Assembly (NCBI RefSeq): GCF_001417775.1
Contig: NZ_BBZJ01000020.1
Coordinates: forward strand, 382,422 to 446,421
From: Streptomyces sp. TP-A0356
GTDB lineage: Bacteria; Actinomycetota; Actinomycetes; Streptomycetales; Streptomycetaceae
Length of the DNA stretch: 64,000 nt
Direction of reading: 5' to 3'
Shown here: piece after piece, positions 45,429 to 52,982 of the stretch
Layout: every line of letters starts with the position of its first letter
Position numbering within the stretch: the stretch's first letter is position 1
Notes under the pieces: generated by a model
Seen by the model: the letters and a program-made list of their open reading frames with translations, nothing else
What the model was told of the DNA's origin: nothing
Database searches by the model: none
Translations under genes and position numbers: made by a program

Positions 45429-45442
45429 TAAGCGATCGTTAA
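45429..45442. promoter_or_regulatory. Imperfect palindrome, candidate TetR operator
   Basis: TAAGCGATCGTTAA is a 14-bp imperfect palindrome (5 of 7 base pairs symmetrical). It lies 73 bases after the TetR stop and 171 bases before the acyl-CoA dehydrogenase start, the region where its promoter should be. Confidence 0.4.
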
Positions 45443-45612
45443 CCGGTGACGCGGTGCCTCCGATCGGGCATACTCCAAGCGCCACAGCCGCTGGTCAGCC
45501 GCTTCCGCGACCCGGAACGGCGAGCATCGGCCGGGCCCAGTGAGACCTGGCGGCGCCGCCCCACCCAAGGCGCACGTCCGCCGATGTGCCCGACAGGGAG
45601 GAGAGCGTCGCC

Positions 45613-46785
45613 ATGCCCGACCGCGCCCCGCAGCCGGTGGACCGAGAACTGCCCTCGGAGGAGGCCCGGGACCTGATCTCGCTCGTGCGTGACATCGCGC
45701 AGCGGGAGATCGTCCCCAGGGCGGCCGAGGAGGAGGACGCCGGACGCTTCCCACGCGAGACCTTCCGGCTGCTCTCGGCATCCGGGCTGCTCGGCCTGCC
45801 CTACGACTCCGCGTACGGCGGCGGCGACCAGCCCTACGAGGTCTACCTGCAGGTACTGGAGGAGCTGGCCGCGGCCCGCCTCACCGTGGGCCTCGGCGTC
45901 AGCGTCCACACCCTGGCCTGCCATGCCCTCGCGCACTACGGCACCAAGGAACAGCAGGTCGAGCATCTGCCCACGATGCTCGGCGGCGGTCTGCTGGGCG
46001 CGTACTGCCTGTCCGAGGCATCGTCCGGCTCGGACGCGGCGTCCCTGCGGACCAAGGCCGTCCGTGACGGCGACCACTGGGCGATCACCGGGACCAAGGC
46101 GTGGATCACCCACGGCGGCATCGCCGACTTCTACACCGTGATGGCGCGAACCGGTGAGGAGGGCCCGCGCGGCATCACCGCGTTCCTGGTCCCCGGCGAC
46201 GCCGCGGGGCTGACCGGTGCCGCGCCCGAGAAGAAGATGGGCATGAAGGGCTCACCCACCGCACAGGTCCACTTCGACGGGGTGCGGGTGCCCGACGAGC
46301 GGCGCATCGGCGAGGAGGGCCAGGGCTTCGCGATCGCGCTGTCCGCGCTCGACTCCGGGCGGCTCGGCATCGCGGCCTGCGCCATCGGCCTGGCCCAGGC
46401 GGCCCTCGACGAGGCCCTCGCGTACGCGACCGACCGACGCCAGTTCGGACGGCCGATCTCCGACTTCGAGGGGCTGCGCTTCCTGCTGGCCGACATGGCG
46501 ACCCAGATCGAGGCGGGGCGGGCGCTGTACCTGGCGGCGGCGCGGCTGCGTGACGCCGGCCGGCCGTTCGCCAAGCAGGCGGCGATGGCGAAGCTGCACT
46601 GCACCGACACGGCGATGAAGGTCACCACCGATGCCGTCCAGGTGCTCGGCGGGTACGGCTACACCGCGGACTTCCCCGTCGAGCGCTATATGCGCGAGGC
46701 CAAGGCGCTGCAGATCGTCGAGGGGACGAATCAGATCCAGCGGATGGTCATCGCCCGTCACCTGGCTGGTCCCGAGTCGCGCTGA
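45613..46785 (+). CDS. Acyl-CoA dehydrogenase
   Basis: This 390-residue FAD enzyme oxidises an acyl-CoA at the alpha-beta bond. It has the family signatures AYCLSEASSGSDAASLRTKA and QVLGGYGYTADFPVERYMRE, with the catalytic Glu in QIVEGTNQIQRMVIARHL. AGGGAGGAGAG (45594-45604) supports the ATG at 45613; the GTG at 45586 would add nine residues. The electron acceptor should be ETF. It follows a TetR gene. Its last 38 bases overlap a convergent small gene. Confidence 0.93.
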   Translation: MPDRAPQPVDRELPSEEARDLISLVRDIAQREIVPRAAEEEDAGRFPRETFRLLSASGLLGLPYDSAYGGGDQPYEVYLQVLEELAAARLTVGLGVSVHTLACHALAHYGTKEQQVEHLPTMLGGGLLGAYCLSEASSGSDAASLRTKAVRDGDHWAITGTKAWITHGGIADFYTVMARTGEEGPRGITAFLVPGDAAGLTGAAPEKKMGMKGSPTAQVHFDGVRVPDERRIGEEGQGFAIALSALDSGRLGIAACAIGLAQAALDEALAYATDRRQFGRPISDFEGLRFLLADMATQIEAGRALYLAAARLRDAGRPFAKQAAMAKLHCTDTAMKVTTDAVQVLGGYGYTADFPVERYMREAKALQIVEGTNQIQRMVIARHLAGPESR

Positions 46786-47011
46786 ACGGGGCCTGGCCCG
46801 TCCCCCGCCGGTTCACCCCGGCAGGGGGCGCCGCGAGCCGCGCCCACTCCGGGTCGTGGCGCCCGGGCAGCGTGCGCCCGCGGTCGGCCCAGGTGCGCAT
46901 CAGCGCACGGTAGATGGGCGGATCGGGGAGCTGCGGCGGTGGAAGCCATTCGGGCGGTGCGGGAACGAACACCCGCCGCCGACGCCCGGTCGCCGATTGT
47001 GTGGGGGTCAT
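46748..47011 (-). CDS. Small conserved hypothetical protein (PEWLPPPQLPDPP motif)
   Basis: This 87-residue protein is Pro/Arg-rich. The core PAPPEWLPPPQLPDPPIYRA followed by TWADRGRTLPGRHDPEWARL seems conserved in Streptomyces from memory. There is no known function, no signal peptide and no membrane segment. The start at 47011 (MTPTQSATG) is preferred over the ATG at 47038. Its 3' end overlaps the acyl-CoA dehydrogenase gene by 38 bases in the opposite direction. Confidence 0.7.
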   Translation of the reverse strand: MTPTQSATGRRRRVFVPAPPEWLPPPQLPDPPIYRALMRTWADRGRTLPGRHDPEWARLAAPPAGVNRRGTGQAPFSATRDQPGDGR

Positions 47012-47180
47012 ACATGGGGAACGCGGGGGCCTGCGCACAGGTCACCGGCCCCGGCAATCGGGCGTGAGTTCCCCAGGGGCTCGTACGGGGGCATGACGTG
47101 CCTTCTGCGGACGCGTCGGGCCGCCGGGCGCTATCGGGCGCCACTGGGACGGGTGAGGCTGGACGGGCCGGCCGCGAGGC

Positions 47181-47609
47181 TCAGGCGGCCTGGCGCCGCA
47201 GCGTCCGCGTGCGCATCGGGTGCGAGCCCGGGCCGCCGACGTGCGAGAACGGCTGCATCCGCCAGTCGAGCCCCTGAGGGAGCGTCAACAGCAGGGCGGT
47301 GTCCTGCTCCTGGGGCGCCGCGGACTCGTCCGCGGGCCGGGCGTCGGCCGCCGCGCGGCCGGTACCGGCACAGACCGTGAGACCGAACGGGTTCCACGGC
47401 GAGGCGCACAGCGCGTGCTCGGGCAGGACCTCCTCGTCCGCCAGGAGCGCGATGGGCTGCGCGCAGTCCGGGCAGATCACCCGGTACATCTCGAAGGTGT
47501 CGTACGCGTCGAACTCGTCGTCGGCGGGTTCGACGCCCTCCGGCTCGGGCTCGACGACCGGCTGCTGCCGCTTGGACACCGAACGACCAGGGCGCTTCAG
47601 ACTCTGCAT
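47181..47609 (-). CDS. Conserved hypothetical protein with Cys motifs
   Basis: This 142-residue protein begins MQSLKRPGRSVSKRQQPVV. An acidic stretch (EPEPEGVEPADDEFDAYDTF) precedes a CPDC motif and two further Cys (LCASPWNPFGLTVC), which together could bind zinc. There is no known function. GGGGGAGAGTCCC lies in front of its ATG. The 170 bases on its 3' side up to the next small gene have no recognised feature. Confidence 0.75.
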   Translation of the reverse strand: MQSLKRPGRSVSKRQQPVVEPEPEGVEPADDEFDAYDTFEMYRVICPDCAQPIALLADEEVLPEHALCASPWNPFGLTVCAGTGRAAADARPADESAAPQEQDTALLLTLPQGLDWRMQPFSHVGGPGSHPMRTRTLRRQAA

Positions 47610-47877
47610 GGGACTCTCCCCCTCGGGCTGGGCCGGCGAGGCGCTGTGGCCTCGACCACAGCAAGCACTTCCCGTCCCGTCTCGGCGGTAATCACGAGGA
47701 CATCACGAAGCCTGTCCGGGTGCTGTGGCATTCGTCACATGCCGCCCGCAGGTGCCGGGCCCGGCGGTCGTGTCCCACGGACGGCTCACTGCCCGCCCTC
47801 CACCACATCACAAACCGGGTATGACCTGCGCCGCTGAGGTATCCGCCGGGATCGGGCGCACTGTAGGTTCTAGCGCC

Positions 47878-48318
47878 ATGGAGGAGCTGGACCGACAGAT
47901 CGTGCAGCTGCTCGTCAAGGACGGGCGGATGAGCTATACCGACCTGGGCAAGGCCACGGGCCTGTCCACGTCGGCCGTGCACCAGCGGGTGCGCCGGCTG
48001 GAACAGCGCGGCGTCATCCGCGGTTACGCCGCCGTCGTCGATCCGGAGGCCGTCGGGCTGCCGCTGACCGCCTTCATCTCGGTGAAGCCGTTCGACCCCA
48101 GCGCGCCCGACGACATCGCCGAACGCCTCGCCGGCGTCCCCGAGATCGAGGCATGCCACAGCGTCGCCGGGGACGAGAACTACATCCTCAAGGTCCGCGT
48201 CGCCACCCCCCACGAACTGGAGGAACTGCTGGCACGCCTGCGGACCCTCGCCGGGGTGTCGACGCGTACGACGGTGGTGCTCTCGACGCCCTACGAGGCA
48301 CGGCCGCCCCGCGTCTGA
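47878..48318 (+). CDS. Lrp/AsnC-family transcriptional regulator
   Basis: This is a 146-residue regulator with an N-terminal winged helix (LDRQIVQLLVKDGRMSYTDL, then GLSTSAVHQRVRRLEQRGVI) and an effector-binding RAM domain (EIEACHSVAGDENYILKVRV). The ATG is at 47878. The last residues and stop codon lie in a 22-bp tandem duplication. It precedes an amidohydrolase gene by 91 bases. In this window it is the second of its family, and its effector is unknown. Confidence 0.92.
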   Translation: MEELDRQIVQLLVKDGRMSYTDLGKATGLSTSAVHQRVRRLEQRGVIRGYAAVVDPEAVGLPLTAFISVKPFDPSAPDDIAERLAGVPEIEACHSVAGDENYILKVRVATPHELEELLARLRTLAGVSTRTTVVLSTPYEARPPRV

Positions 48319-48353
48319 GGCACGGCCGCCCCGCGTCTGAGCCACGGCCGCCC
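48295..48353 (+). repeat. 22-bp tandem repeat spanning the AsnC stop codon
   Basis: Two identical 22-bp copies at 48295-48316 and 48317-48338 begin GAGGCACGGCCGCCCCGCGT. A 15-bp partial third copy with one mismatch follows. The TGA stop at 48316-48318 straddles the junction between copies 1 and 2, so the end of the protein coincides with the repeat boundary. Confidence 0.85.
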
Positions 48354-48409
48354 GGTGGCCGGCGGACCTGCGTGCCGGGCGACTCGCGGCAGGCGCGAGA
48401 CTGTTCCCC

Positions 48410-50035
48410 ATGAACGAGCGCACCGCCCCCTCGCAGACCGTCCTGCTGCGCCGAGGAGAAGTCCACAGCCCCGCCGATCCCTTCGCGACCGCCATGGTCG
48501 TCGAGCGGGGACAGGTCGCCTGGGTCGGCTCCGAGGGCGCCGCGGACGCCTTCGCGGAGGGTGTGGACGAGGTCGTCGACCTGGACGGCGCGCTCGTGAC
48601 CCCGGCGTTCACCGACGCGCATGTGCACACCACCGCGACCGGTCTGGCGCTCACGGGTCTCGACCTGTCCGGCGCGCCGTCCCTGGCCGCCGCCCTCTCG
48701 CTCGTCCGCGACTTCGCCGCCGCCCGCCCGGACGACCGTGTCCTCCTCGGCCACGGCTGGGACGCGGCCCGCTGGCCCGAACGGCGGGCTCCCCGGCGGG
48801 ACGAACTCGACGAGGCCGCCGGCGGCCGTCCGCTCTATCTCAGCCGGATCGACGTCCACTCGGCCGTCGTCACCACCGCCCTGCTGGATCTGGTGCCGGG
48901 CGCACGCGGCAGGGCGGGTTTCACCGACGGGGAACCGCTCACGCGCGACGCCCACCACGCCGTGCGCGCCGCCGCCCTGGCGGCGATCACCCCCGCCCAG
49001 CGCACCGAGGCCCAGCGCGCCGCGCTCGCGCACGCCGCCTGCCTCGGCATCGGTTCGGTCCATGAGTGCGCGGGCCCGGAGATCTCCTCCGAGGACGACT
49101 TCACCGGGCTGCTGAGGCTCGCCGCAGAGGAACCCGGGCCCCGGGTCGTGGGCTACTGGGCCGAGCGTGCCGAAGAGGGCGTCGCCAGGGCACGGGAGCT
49201 GGGCGCGCTCGGCGCCGCGGGAGACCTGTTCGTCGACGGCGCCCTCGGCTCGCACACCGCATGTCTGCACGCGCCGTACGCCGACGCGAGCCACACCGGC
49301 ACCGCCTACCTGGACGCCCCGGCCGTCGCCGCGCACGTCGTCGCGTGCACCGAGGCCGGGCTGCAGGCGGGATTCCACGCCATCGGCGACGCCGCCGTCA
49401 CCAGGGTGGTCGAGGGGGTGCGCGCCGCCGCCGAGAAGATCGGCCTCAGCCGCGTCCGCGCCGCCCGCCACCGCGTCGAGCACGCCGAGATGCTCACGCC
49501 CGAGACCGTCGCGGCCTTCGCCGAGCTCGGCCTGACCGCCTCCGTCCAGCCGGCCTTCGACGCGCTGTGGGGCGGTGCGGACGGTATGTACGCCCAGCGT
49601 CTCGGCGCCGGGCGGGCCCGCACCCTGAATCCCTTCGCGGCCCTGCTGCGCGCCGGCGTCCCGTTGGCCTTCGGCTCCGACAGCCCCGTCACCCCGCTGG
49701 ATCCCTGGGGCACGGTCCGGGCGGCGGCGTTCCACCGCACCCCCGAGCACCGGGTCTCCGTGCGGGCCGCGTTCACCGCGCACACGCGCGGCGGCTGGCG
49801 GGCGATCGGCCGGGACGACGCAGGTGTGCTGGTGCCGGGCGCACCCGCGGACTACGCGGTCTGGCGCACCGGCGAACTCCTCGTCCAGGCCCCCGACGAC
49901 CGGGTGGCCCGCTGGTCCACGGACCCCCGTTCCGGTACCCCCGGACTGCCCGATCTGACCCCTGGCACCGACCTCCCCGTCTGTCTGCGCACCGTCGTCG
50001 GCGGCCGGACCGTGTTCGTACGGCCGGGCGAGTGA
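48410..50035 (+). CDS. Amidohydrolase (YtcJ-like)
   Basis: This 541-residue metal-dependent hydrolase has LVTPAFTDAHVHTTATGLAL with the first metal-binding HxH-type site. Later come GFHAIGDAAVTRVVEGV, RHRVEHAEMLTPE and FGSDSPVTPLDPWGT, in family order. It belongs to the YtcJ-like/N-substituted formamide deformylase branch, whose natural substrates are mostly unknown. It is predicted cytosolic, with no signal peptide. The ATG is at 48410; the end is followed by a long non-coding region. Confidence 0.9.
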   Translation: MNERTAPSQTVLLRRGEVHSPADPFATAMVVERGQVAWVGSEGAADAFAEGVDEVVDLDGALVTPAFTDAHVHTTATGLALTGLDLSGAPSLAAALSLVRDFAAARPDDRVLLGHGWDAARWPERRAPRRDELDEAAGGRPLYLSRIDVHSAVVTTALLDLVPGARGRAGFTDGEPLTRDAHHAVRAAALAAITPAQRTEAQRAALAHAACLGIGSVHECAGPEISSEDDFTGLLRLAAEEPGPRVVGYWAERAEEGVARARELGALGAAGDLFVDGALGSHTACLHAPYADASHTGTAYLDAPAVAAHVVACTEAGLQAGFHAIGDAAVTRVVEGVRAAAEKIGLSRVRAARHRVEHAEMLTPETVAAFAELGLTASVQPAFDALWGGADGMYAQRLGAGRARTLNPFAALLRAGVPLAFGSDSPVTPLDPWGTVRAAAFHRTPEHRVSVRAAFTAHTRGGWRAIGRDDAGVLVPGAPADYAVWRTGELLVQAPDDRVARWSTDPRSGTPGLPDLTPGTDLPVCLRTVVGGRTVFVRPGE

Positions 50036-50144
50036 TCTCGCGGGGTGGCGCGGCGTCGCTCACCCGCCGAAACCGCGTCGCACGACCTGCGCATCCTCCG
50101 CGCTGAGCAGGTCATTGGCGAAAGACCCGCACTTCAGACGGCTG

Positions 50145-50203
50145 TTGACAGCGAGGCGCGTGGGGCCGGTAGGTTCGGCCGGGTCCACCGTCGGACGTCC
50201 GAC
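50145..50203 (+). promoter_or_regulatory. Promoter-like element with downstream palindrome
   Basis: TTGACA (50145-50150) and TAGGTT (50170-50175) are separated by 19 bases. Starting near the predicted transcription start is the perfect 14-bp palindrome GTCGGACGTCCGAC (50190-50203). The arrangement suggests a repressible promoter, though no gene follows closely. Confidence 0.45.
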
Positions 50204-50480
50204 CGTGAAACCTCCGCGCAGTCGCCGGAGCGCCGCTGGGTCATGGGTGGTGTGTCGCACCGGCGCACCACCACTGGGAGCCAGGCTCAGCGCCCGCGCC
50301 ATGGCGAGGGCAACGTTTCGGTCGGCAGGGTGTGACCCGGGTGGGGCCCGGACGTCCAGTAGACAACGGCTTTCGGTCGACCCGCAGCCAGCGGGTTCCA
50401 GGTCGGCCCGAAGGGCGCCGGGCCCCGATCCGCAGGGTGGCCCGGTTCCGGGGGCCACCGGGCCCCGTCCACGGCCCCGT

Positions 50481-50543
50481 GTACGGCAGGGAACGCGCGA
50501 GGTACGGCAGCGAACGCGCGATGTACGGCAGGGAACGCGCGAG
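50481..50543 (+). repeat. 21-bp tandem repeat, three copies
   Basis: Three near-identical copies begin GTACGGCAGGGAACGCGCGA at 50481, 50502 (one change) and 50523. They lie about 120 bases upstream of the mannose synthase start. A 21-bp period keeps both helical phase and any reading frame. Confidence 0.85.
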
Positions 50544-50659
50544 CGGCGCTCTTACTCGACTCTTGTGGAATCGACACCCCCATACGACCGTGCGGTCACG
50601 TCGGTGCATACGGGGGACACTATGGTTGGTCACCTGCGAACGGACATGAAGGGGCAGCA

Positions 50660-51454
50660 GTGAACGACGGCGACGGGACCCTTGCGGCAGGAGCCCAGGG
50701 GAGGCAGTTCGGTCCGCTCGGCACGGCCTTGGTGATCATCCCGACCTACAACGAGGCGGAGAACATCAAGGCGATCGTCGGCCGGGTGCGGTCGGCCGTG
50801 CCCGAGGCGCACGTCCTCGTGGCCGACGACAACAGCCCTGACGGCACGGGCAAGCTCGCGGACGAGTTGGCGGCCGAGGACGACCACGTCCAGGTGCTGC
50901 ACCGCAAGGGCAAGGAAGGACTGGGCGCCGCGTACCTCGCGGGCTTCCGGTGGGGCCTGGAACGTGACTACGGCGTCCTCGTCGAGATGGACGCCGACGG
51001 TTCCCACCAGCCGGAGGAACTTCCGCGCCTGCTGACCGCGCTCAAGGGCGCCGACCTCGTGCTCGGCTCCCGCTGGGTGCCGGGCGGCCGGGTCGTGAAC
51101 TGGCCCAAGTCCCGTGAGTTCATCTCCCGCGGCGGCAGCCTCTACTCGCGCCTGGCGCTCAGTCTGCCGCTGCGCGACATCACGGGCGGCTACCGCGCCT
51201 TCCGGCGCGAGACCCTTGAGGGCCTCGGCCTCGACGAGGTCGCCTCGCAGGGGTACTGCTTCCAGGTCGACCTGGCCCGCCGAGCGGTCAAGGCCGGCTA
51301 CCACGTGGTCGAGGTGCCCATCACCTTCGTCGAGCGGGAGCTGGGCGACTCCAAGATGAGCCGCGACATCCTGGTCGAGGCGCTGTGGCGGGTCACGGCG
51401 TGGGGCTTCGGGGATCGCGTCGCCAAGCTCAAGGGCCGCGGCAAGTCCTCCTGA
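50660..51454 (+). CDS. ppm1: Polyprenol-phosphate mannose synthase (Ppm1/DPM1-like)
   Basis: This 264-residue GT2 glycosyltransferase transfers mannose from GDP-mannose to polyprenol phosphate, supplying protein O-mannosylation and lipoglycans at the membrane. Markers are LVIIPTYNEAENIKAIVGRV, VADDNSPDGTGKLAD, the DxD motif in VLVEMDADGSHQPEELPRL, and GYCFQVDLARRAVKAGYHVV. It is the soluble catalytic domain alone, without the Ppm2-type membrane part. The start is the GTG at 50660. From memory, the S. coelicolor counterpart is needed for phage phiC31 infection. It is followed by two hairpins, so it is monocistronic. Confidence 0.92.
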   Translation: MNDGDGTLAAGAQGRQFGPLGTALVIIPTYNEAENIKAIVGRVRSAVPEAHVLVADDNSPDGTGKLADELAAEDDHVQVLHRKGKEGLGAAYLAGFRWGLERDYGVLVEMDADGSHQPEELPRLLTALKGADLVLGSRWVPGGRVVNWPKSREFISRGGSLYSRLALSLPLRDITGGYRAFRRETLEGLGLDEVASQGYCFQVDLARRAVKAGYHVVEVPITFVERELGDSKMSRDILVEALWRVTAWGFGDRVAKLKGRGKSS

Positions 51455-51490
51455 GCGACCTCGCGGGTCCCCGCGGGCACCGAACGTCAA

Positions 51491-51543
51491 CCAGGGGCCG
51501 CTTCCGGTGGTCACCCGTAAGGGCTCACCGGTACGGCCCCTGG
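51491..51543 (+). terminator. Long structured terminator after the mannose synthase gene
   Basis: CCAGGGGCCG (51491-51500) pairs with CGGCCCCTGG (51534-51543). Nested inside, CCGGTG (51504-51509) pairs with CACCGG (51525-51530). Confidence 0.75.
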
Positions 51544-51571
51544 CAGCACAGATGCGAGTGATCAGTCCCTT

Positions 51572-51595
51572 AGGGGTCCTTGTGCAAGGACCCCT
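51572..51595. terminator. Second hairpin, near-perfect palindrome
   Basis: AGGGGTCCTTG (51572-51582) and CAAGGACCCCT (51585-51595) pair across TG. It is 47 bases before the FxsA start codon, so it could also be a regulatory site for that gene. Confidence 0.6.
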
Positions 51596-51641
51596 TGTCC
51601 CGCTTATCCCGCGCTGAGCCCGCACCAGGCACACTGGGAGC

Positions 51642-52214
51642 ATGACGACTGGCGCACCCACTTCTCCGTACCCCGCCCGGCCGCGGCGTTCCCGACTGGG
51701 CACGTTCCTGCCGCTGGGCGTCGCCGCATGGCTGGTGCTGGAGATCTGGCTGCTCACGGTGGTGGCGGACGCGGCCGGCGGGTTCGCGGTGTTCCTGCTG
51801 CTGGTCGCCGGTTTCGTGCTCGGCTCCGTGGTCATCAGGCGGGCCGGGCGCCGCGCCTTCCGCAATCTGAGCGAGACGCTGCGGGCGGGCTCGCCCGGCG
51901 CGGAGCCGACGGGCGGCGGTGGCAACGGGCTGACGATGCTCGCCGGCCTGCTGCTGATGCTGCCGGGCCTGATCTCCGACGCGGTGGGCCTGCTGCTCCT
52001 GCTCCCGCCGGTCCAGAAGACCGTGCGCGGTTACACGGAGCGCACCATCGACCGCAAGCTCCGCGCGACGCCTTACGGCAGCTTCGGCGACGCCTTCCAG
52101 CAGGCTCGCATCCACCGTCCGGACGGCAAGGTCGTCCAGGGTGAGGTCGTCAGGGACGACGCGCGGGACTCGGACGAGTCCTCGCAGGAGCCGCGCCCGC
52201 CGCTGACCCGCTGA
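51642..52214 (+). CDS. fxsA: FxsA-family membrane protein
   Basis: This 190-residue protein has transmembrane helices at about 20-65 (FLPLGVAAWLVLEIWLLTVV; GGFAVFLLLVAGFVLGSVVI) and 95-125 (MLAGLLLMLPGLISDAVGLL). The MLPGLISDAVG motif is typical of FxsA. In E. coli, FxsA overproduction lessens F-plasmid exclusion of phage T7; its normal job is unclear. The ATG is at 51642. The hydrophilic C-terminal tail is poorly conserved. Confidence 0.9.
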   Translation: MTTGAPTSPYPARPRRSRLGTFLPLGVAAWLVLEIWLLTVVADAAGGFAVFLLLVAGFVLGSVVIRRAGRRAFRNLSETLRAGSPGAEPTGGGGNGLTMLAGLLLMLPGLISDAVGLLLLLPPVQKTVRGYTERTIDRKLRATPYGSFGDAFQQARIHRPDGKVVQGEVVRDDARDSDESSQEPRPPLTR

Positions 52215-52223
52215 GCTGCTCTC

Positions 52224-52302
52224 GTGCGGTGGACCGGCGCCGGTCCACCGCACGCACGCGACAGTGGGCGCCGTACGTCACACCGACGTACGGCGCCCAC
52301 TG
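52224..52302. terminator. Two strong back-to-back terminator hairpins
   Basis: A perfect 30-bp palindrome, GTGCGGTGGACCGGC plus its complement, occupies 52224-52253. A second stem of 18 bp pairs CAGTGGGCGCCGTACGTC (52262-52279) with 52285-52302. They separate the convergent fxsA and rbpA genes and should stop transcription from both sides. Confidence 0.9.
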
Positions 52303-52340
52303 TTCGGTGTGCGCTGTGTGCCGCCCGGCCCCCGGAGGGG

Positions 52341-52715
52341 CTACGCGGACTTGCGGCTGTCCCGCGGATGAACCGCGATGTTCATCGCGCCGGAACGGAG
52401 AACGGCCAGACGCTCCTCGAGGACCTCTTCGAGCTCCTCACGGGTGCGCCGCTCCATCAGCATGTCCCAGTGCGTACGCGCGGGCTTGGCCTTCTTCTCC
52501 TCCGGGCCGTCGCCGTCCACCAGGAGTGCCTGGGCTCCGCAGACCTTGCACTCCCACTCCGGCGGGATCTCCGCCTCGACCGAGAAGGGCATCTCGAAGC
52601 GGTGCCCCTTCTCGCATGCGTACTCCACGGCCTGGCGCGGGGCCAGGTCGATGCCGCGGTCCGTCTCGTAGCTGGTCACCACGAGGCGCGTGCCGCGAAG
52701 AGCTCGCTCACTCAT
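52341..52715 (-). CDS. rbpA: RNA polymerase-binding protein RbpA
   Basis: This 124-residue actinobacterial RNA polymerase factor binds the primary sigma factor and stabilises the open complex. The N-terminal segment MSERALRGTRLVVTSYETDR is followed by a zinc-binding core (YACEKGHRFEMPF; WECKVCGAQALL), a basic linker (PEEKKAKPARTHWDML) and the sigma-interacting domain (RRTREELEEVLEERLAVLRS). All expected parts are present. A sigma-R type promoter lies upstream, in keeping with its known role in oxidative-stress and rifampicin responses. Confidence 0.97.
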   Translation of the reverse strand: MSERALRGTRLVVTSYETDRGIDLAPRQAVEYACEKGHRFEMPFSVEAEIPPEWECKVCGAQALLVDGDGPEEKKAKPARTHWDMLMERRTREELEEVLEERLAVLRSGAMNIAVHPRDSRKSA

Positions 52716-52776
52716 GAATCGTGCCTCCCGGGCTTGTCGCCCACAGGACAGGTGTCGCTGTCGTCGTCATCCGGTC

Positions 52777-52802
52777 AACGTCCGGTCGGCGGTAAAGATT
52801 CC
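52777..52802 (-). promoter_or_regulatory. Sigma-R type promoter of rbpA
   Basis: On the minus strand GGAAT (52798-52802) is followed after exactly 18 bases by GTT (52777-52779), the consensus of sigma-R (disulfide-stress) promoters in Streptomyces. The rbpA start codon is about 60 bases downstream. Confidence 0.8.
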
Positions 52803-52878
52803 CGTTCCGAGTCCCGTTCCGGGTCATGCGTCGCCGTCGTAGCCGCCCCTTGTTGTACCCACCGGCGCCCGGTTTGTC

Positions 52879-52896
52879 ACATCTGCTAGCAGATGT
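52879..52896. promoter_or_regulatory. Perfect 18-bp palindrome upstream of rbpA
   Basis: ACATCTGCTAGCAGATGT is fully symmetrical. It sits about 80 bases upstream of the sigma-R promoter and 87 bases downstream of the UMF1-type transporter's 3' end, so it may be an operator or that gene's terminator. It is less GC-rich than the hairpins I call terminators. Confidence 0.5.
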
Positions 52897-52982
52897 CACC
52901 CAGCGTTTCGGCTCCTTTGACGCGCAGTAACGGTACGCCTGGCAGGCCAAACGCGTACACTACAGCCCTTTGCGCTCGGGTG

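Larger units (their letters stand above)
50036..50659. other. 624-bp intergenic region between the amidohydrolase and mannose synthase genes
   Basis: No convincing gene is visible. The ORFs that cross it lack the usual third-position GC bias. It does hold a promoter-like pair followed by a 14-bp palindrome (50145-50203) and a threefold 21-bp tandem repeat (50481-50543). It may be a long leader of the mannose synthase gene or encode a small RNA. Confidence 0.6.

Noticed and set aside
50115-50663. 182-codon ORF ending in a GTGA overlap with the mannose synthase start
   Set aside because: It starts at TTG, is low-complexity Arg/Pro/Ser-rich, and its third-position GC is well below that of real genes nearby. 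The overlap looks like chance.
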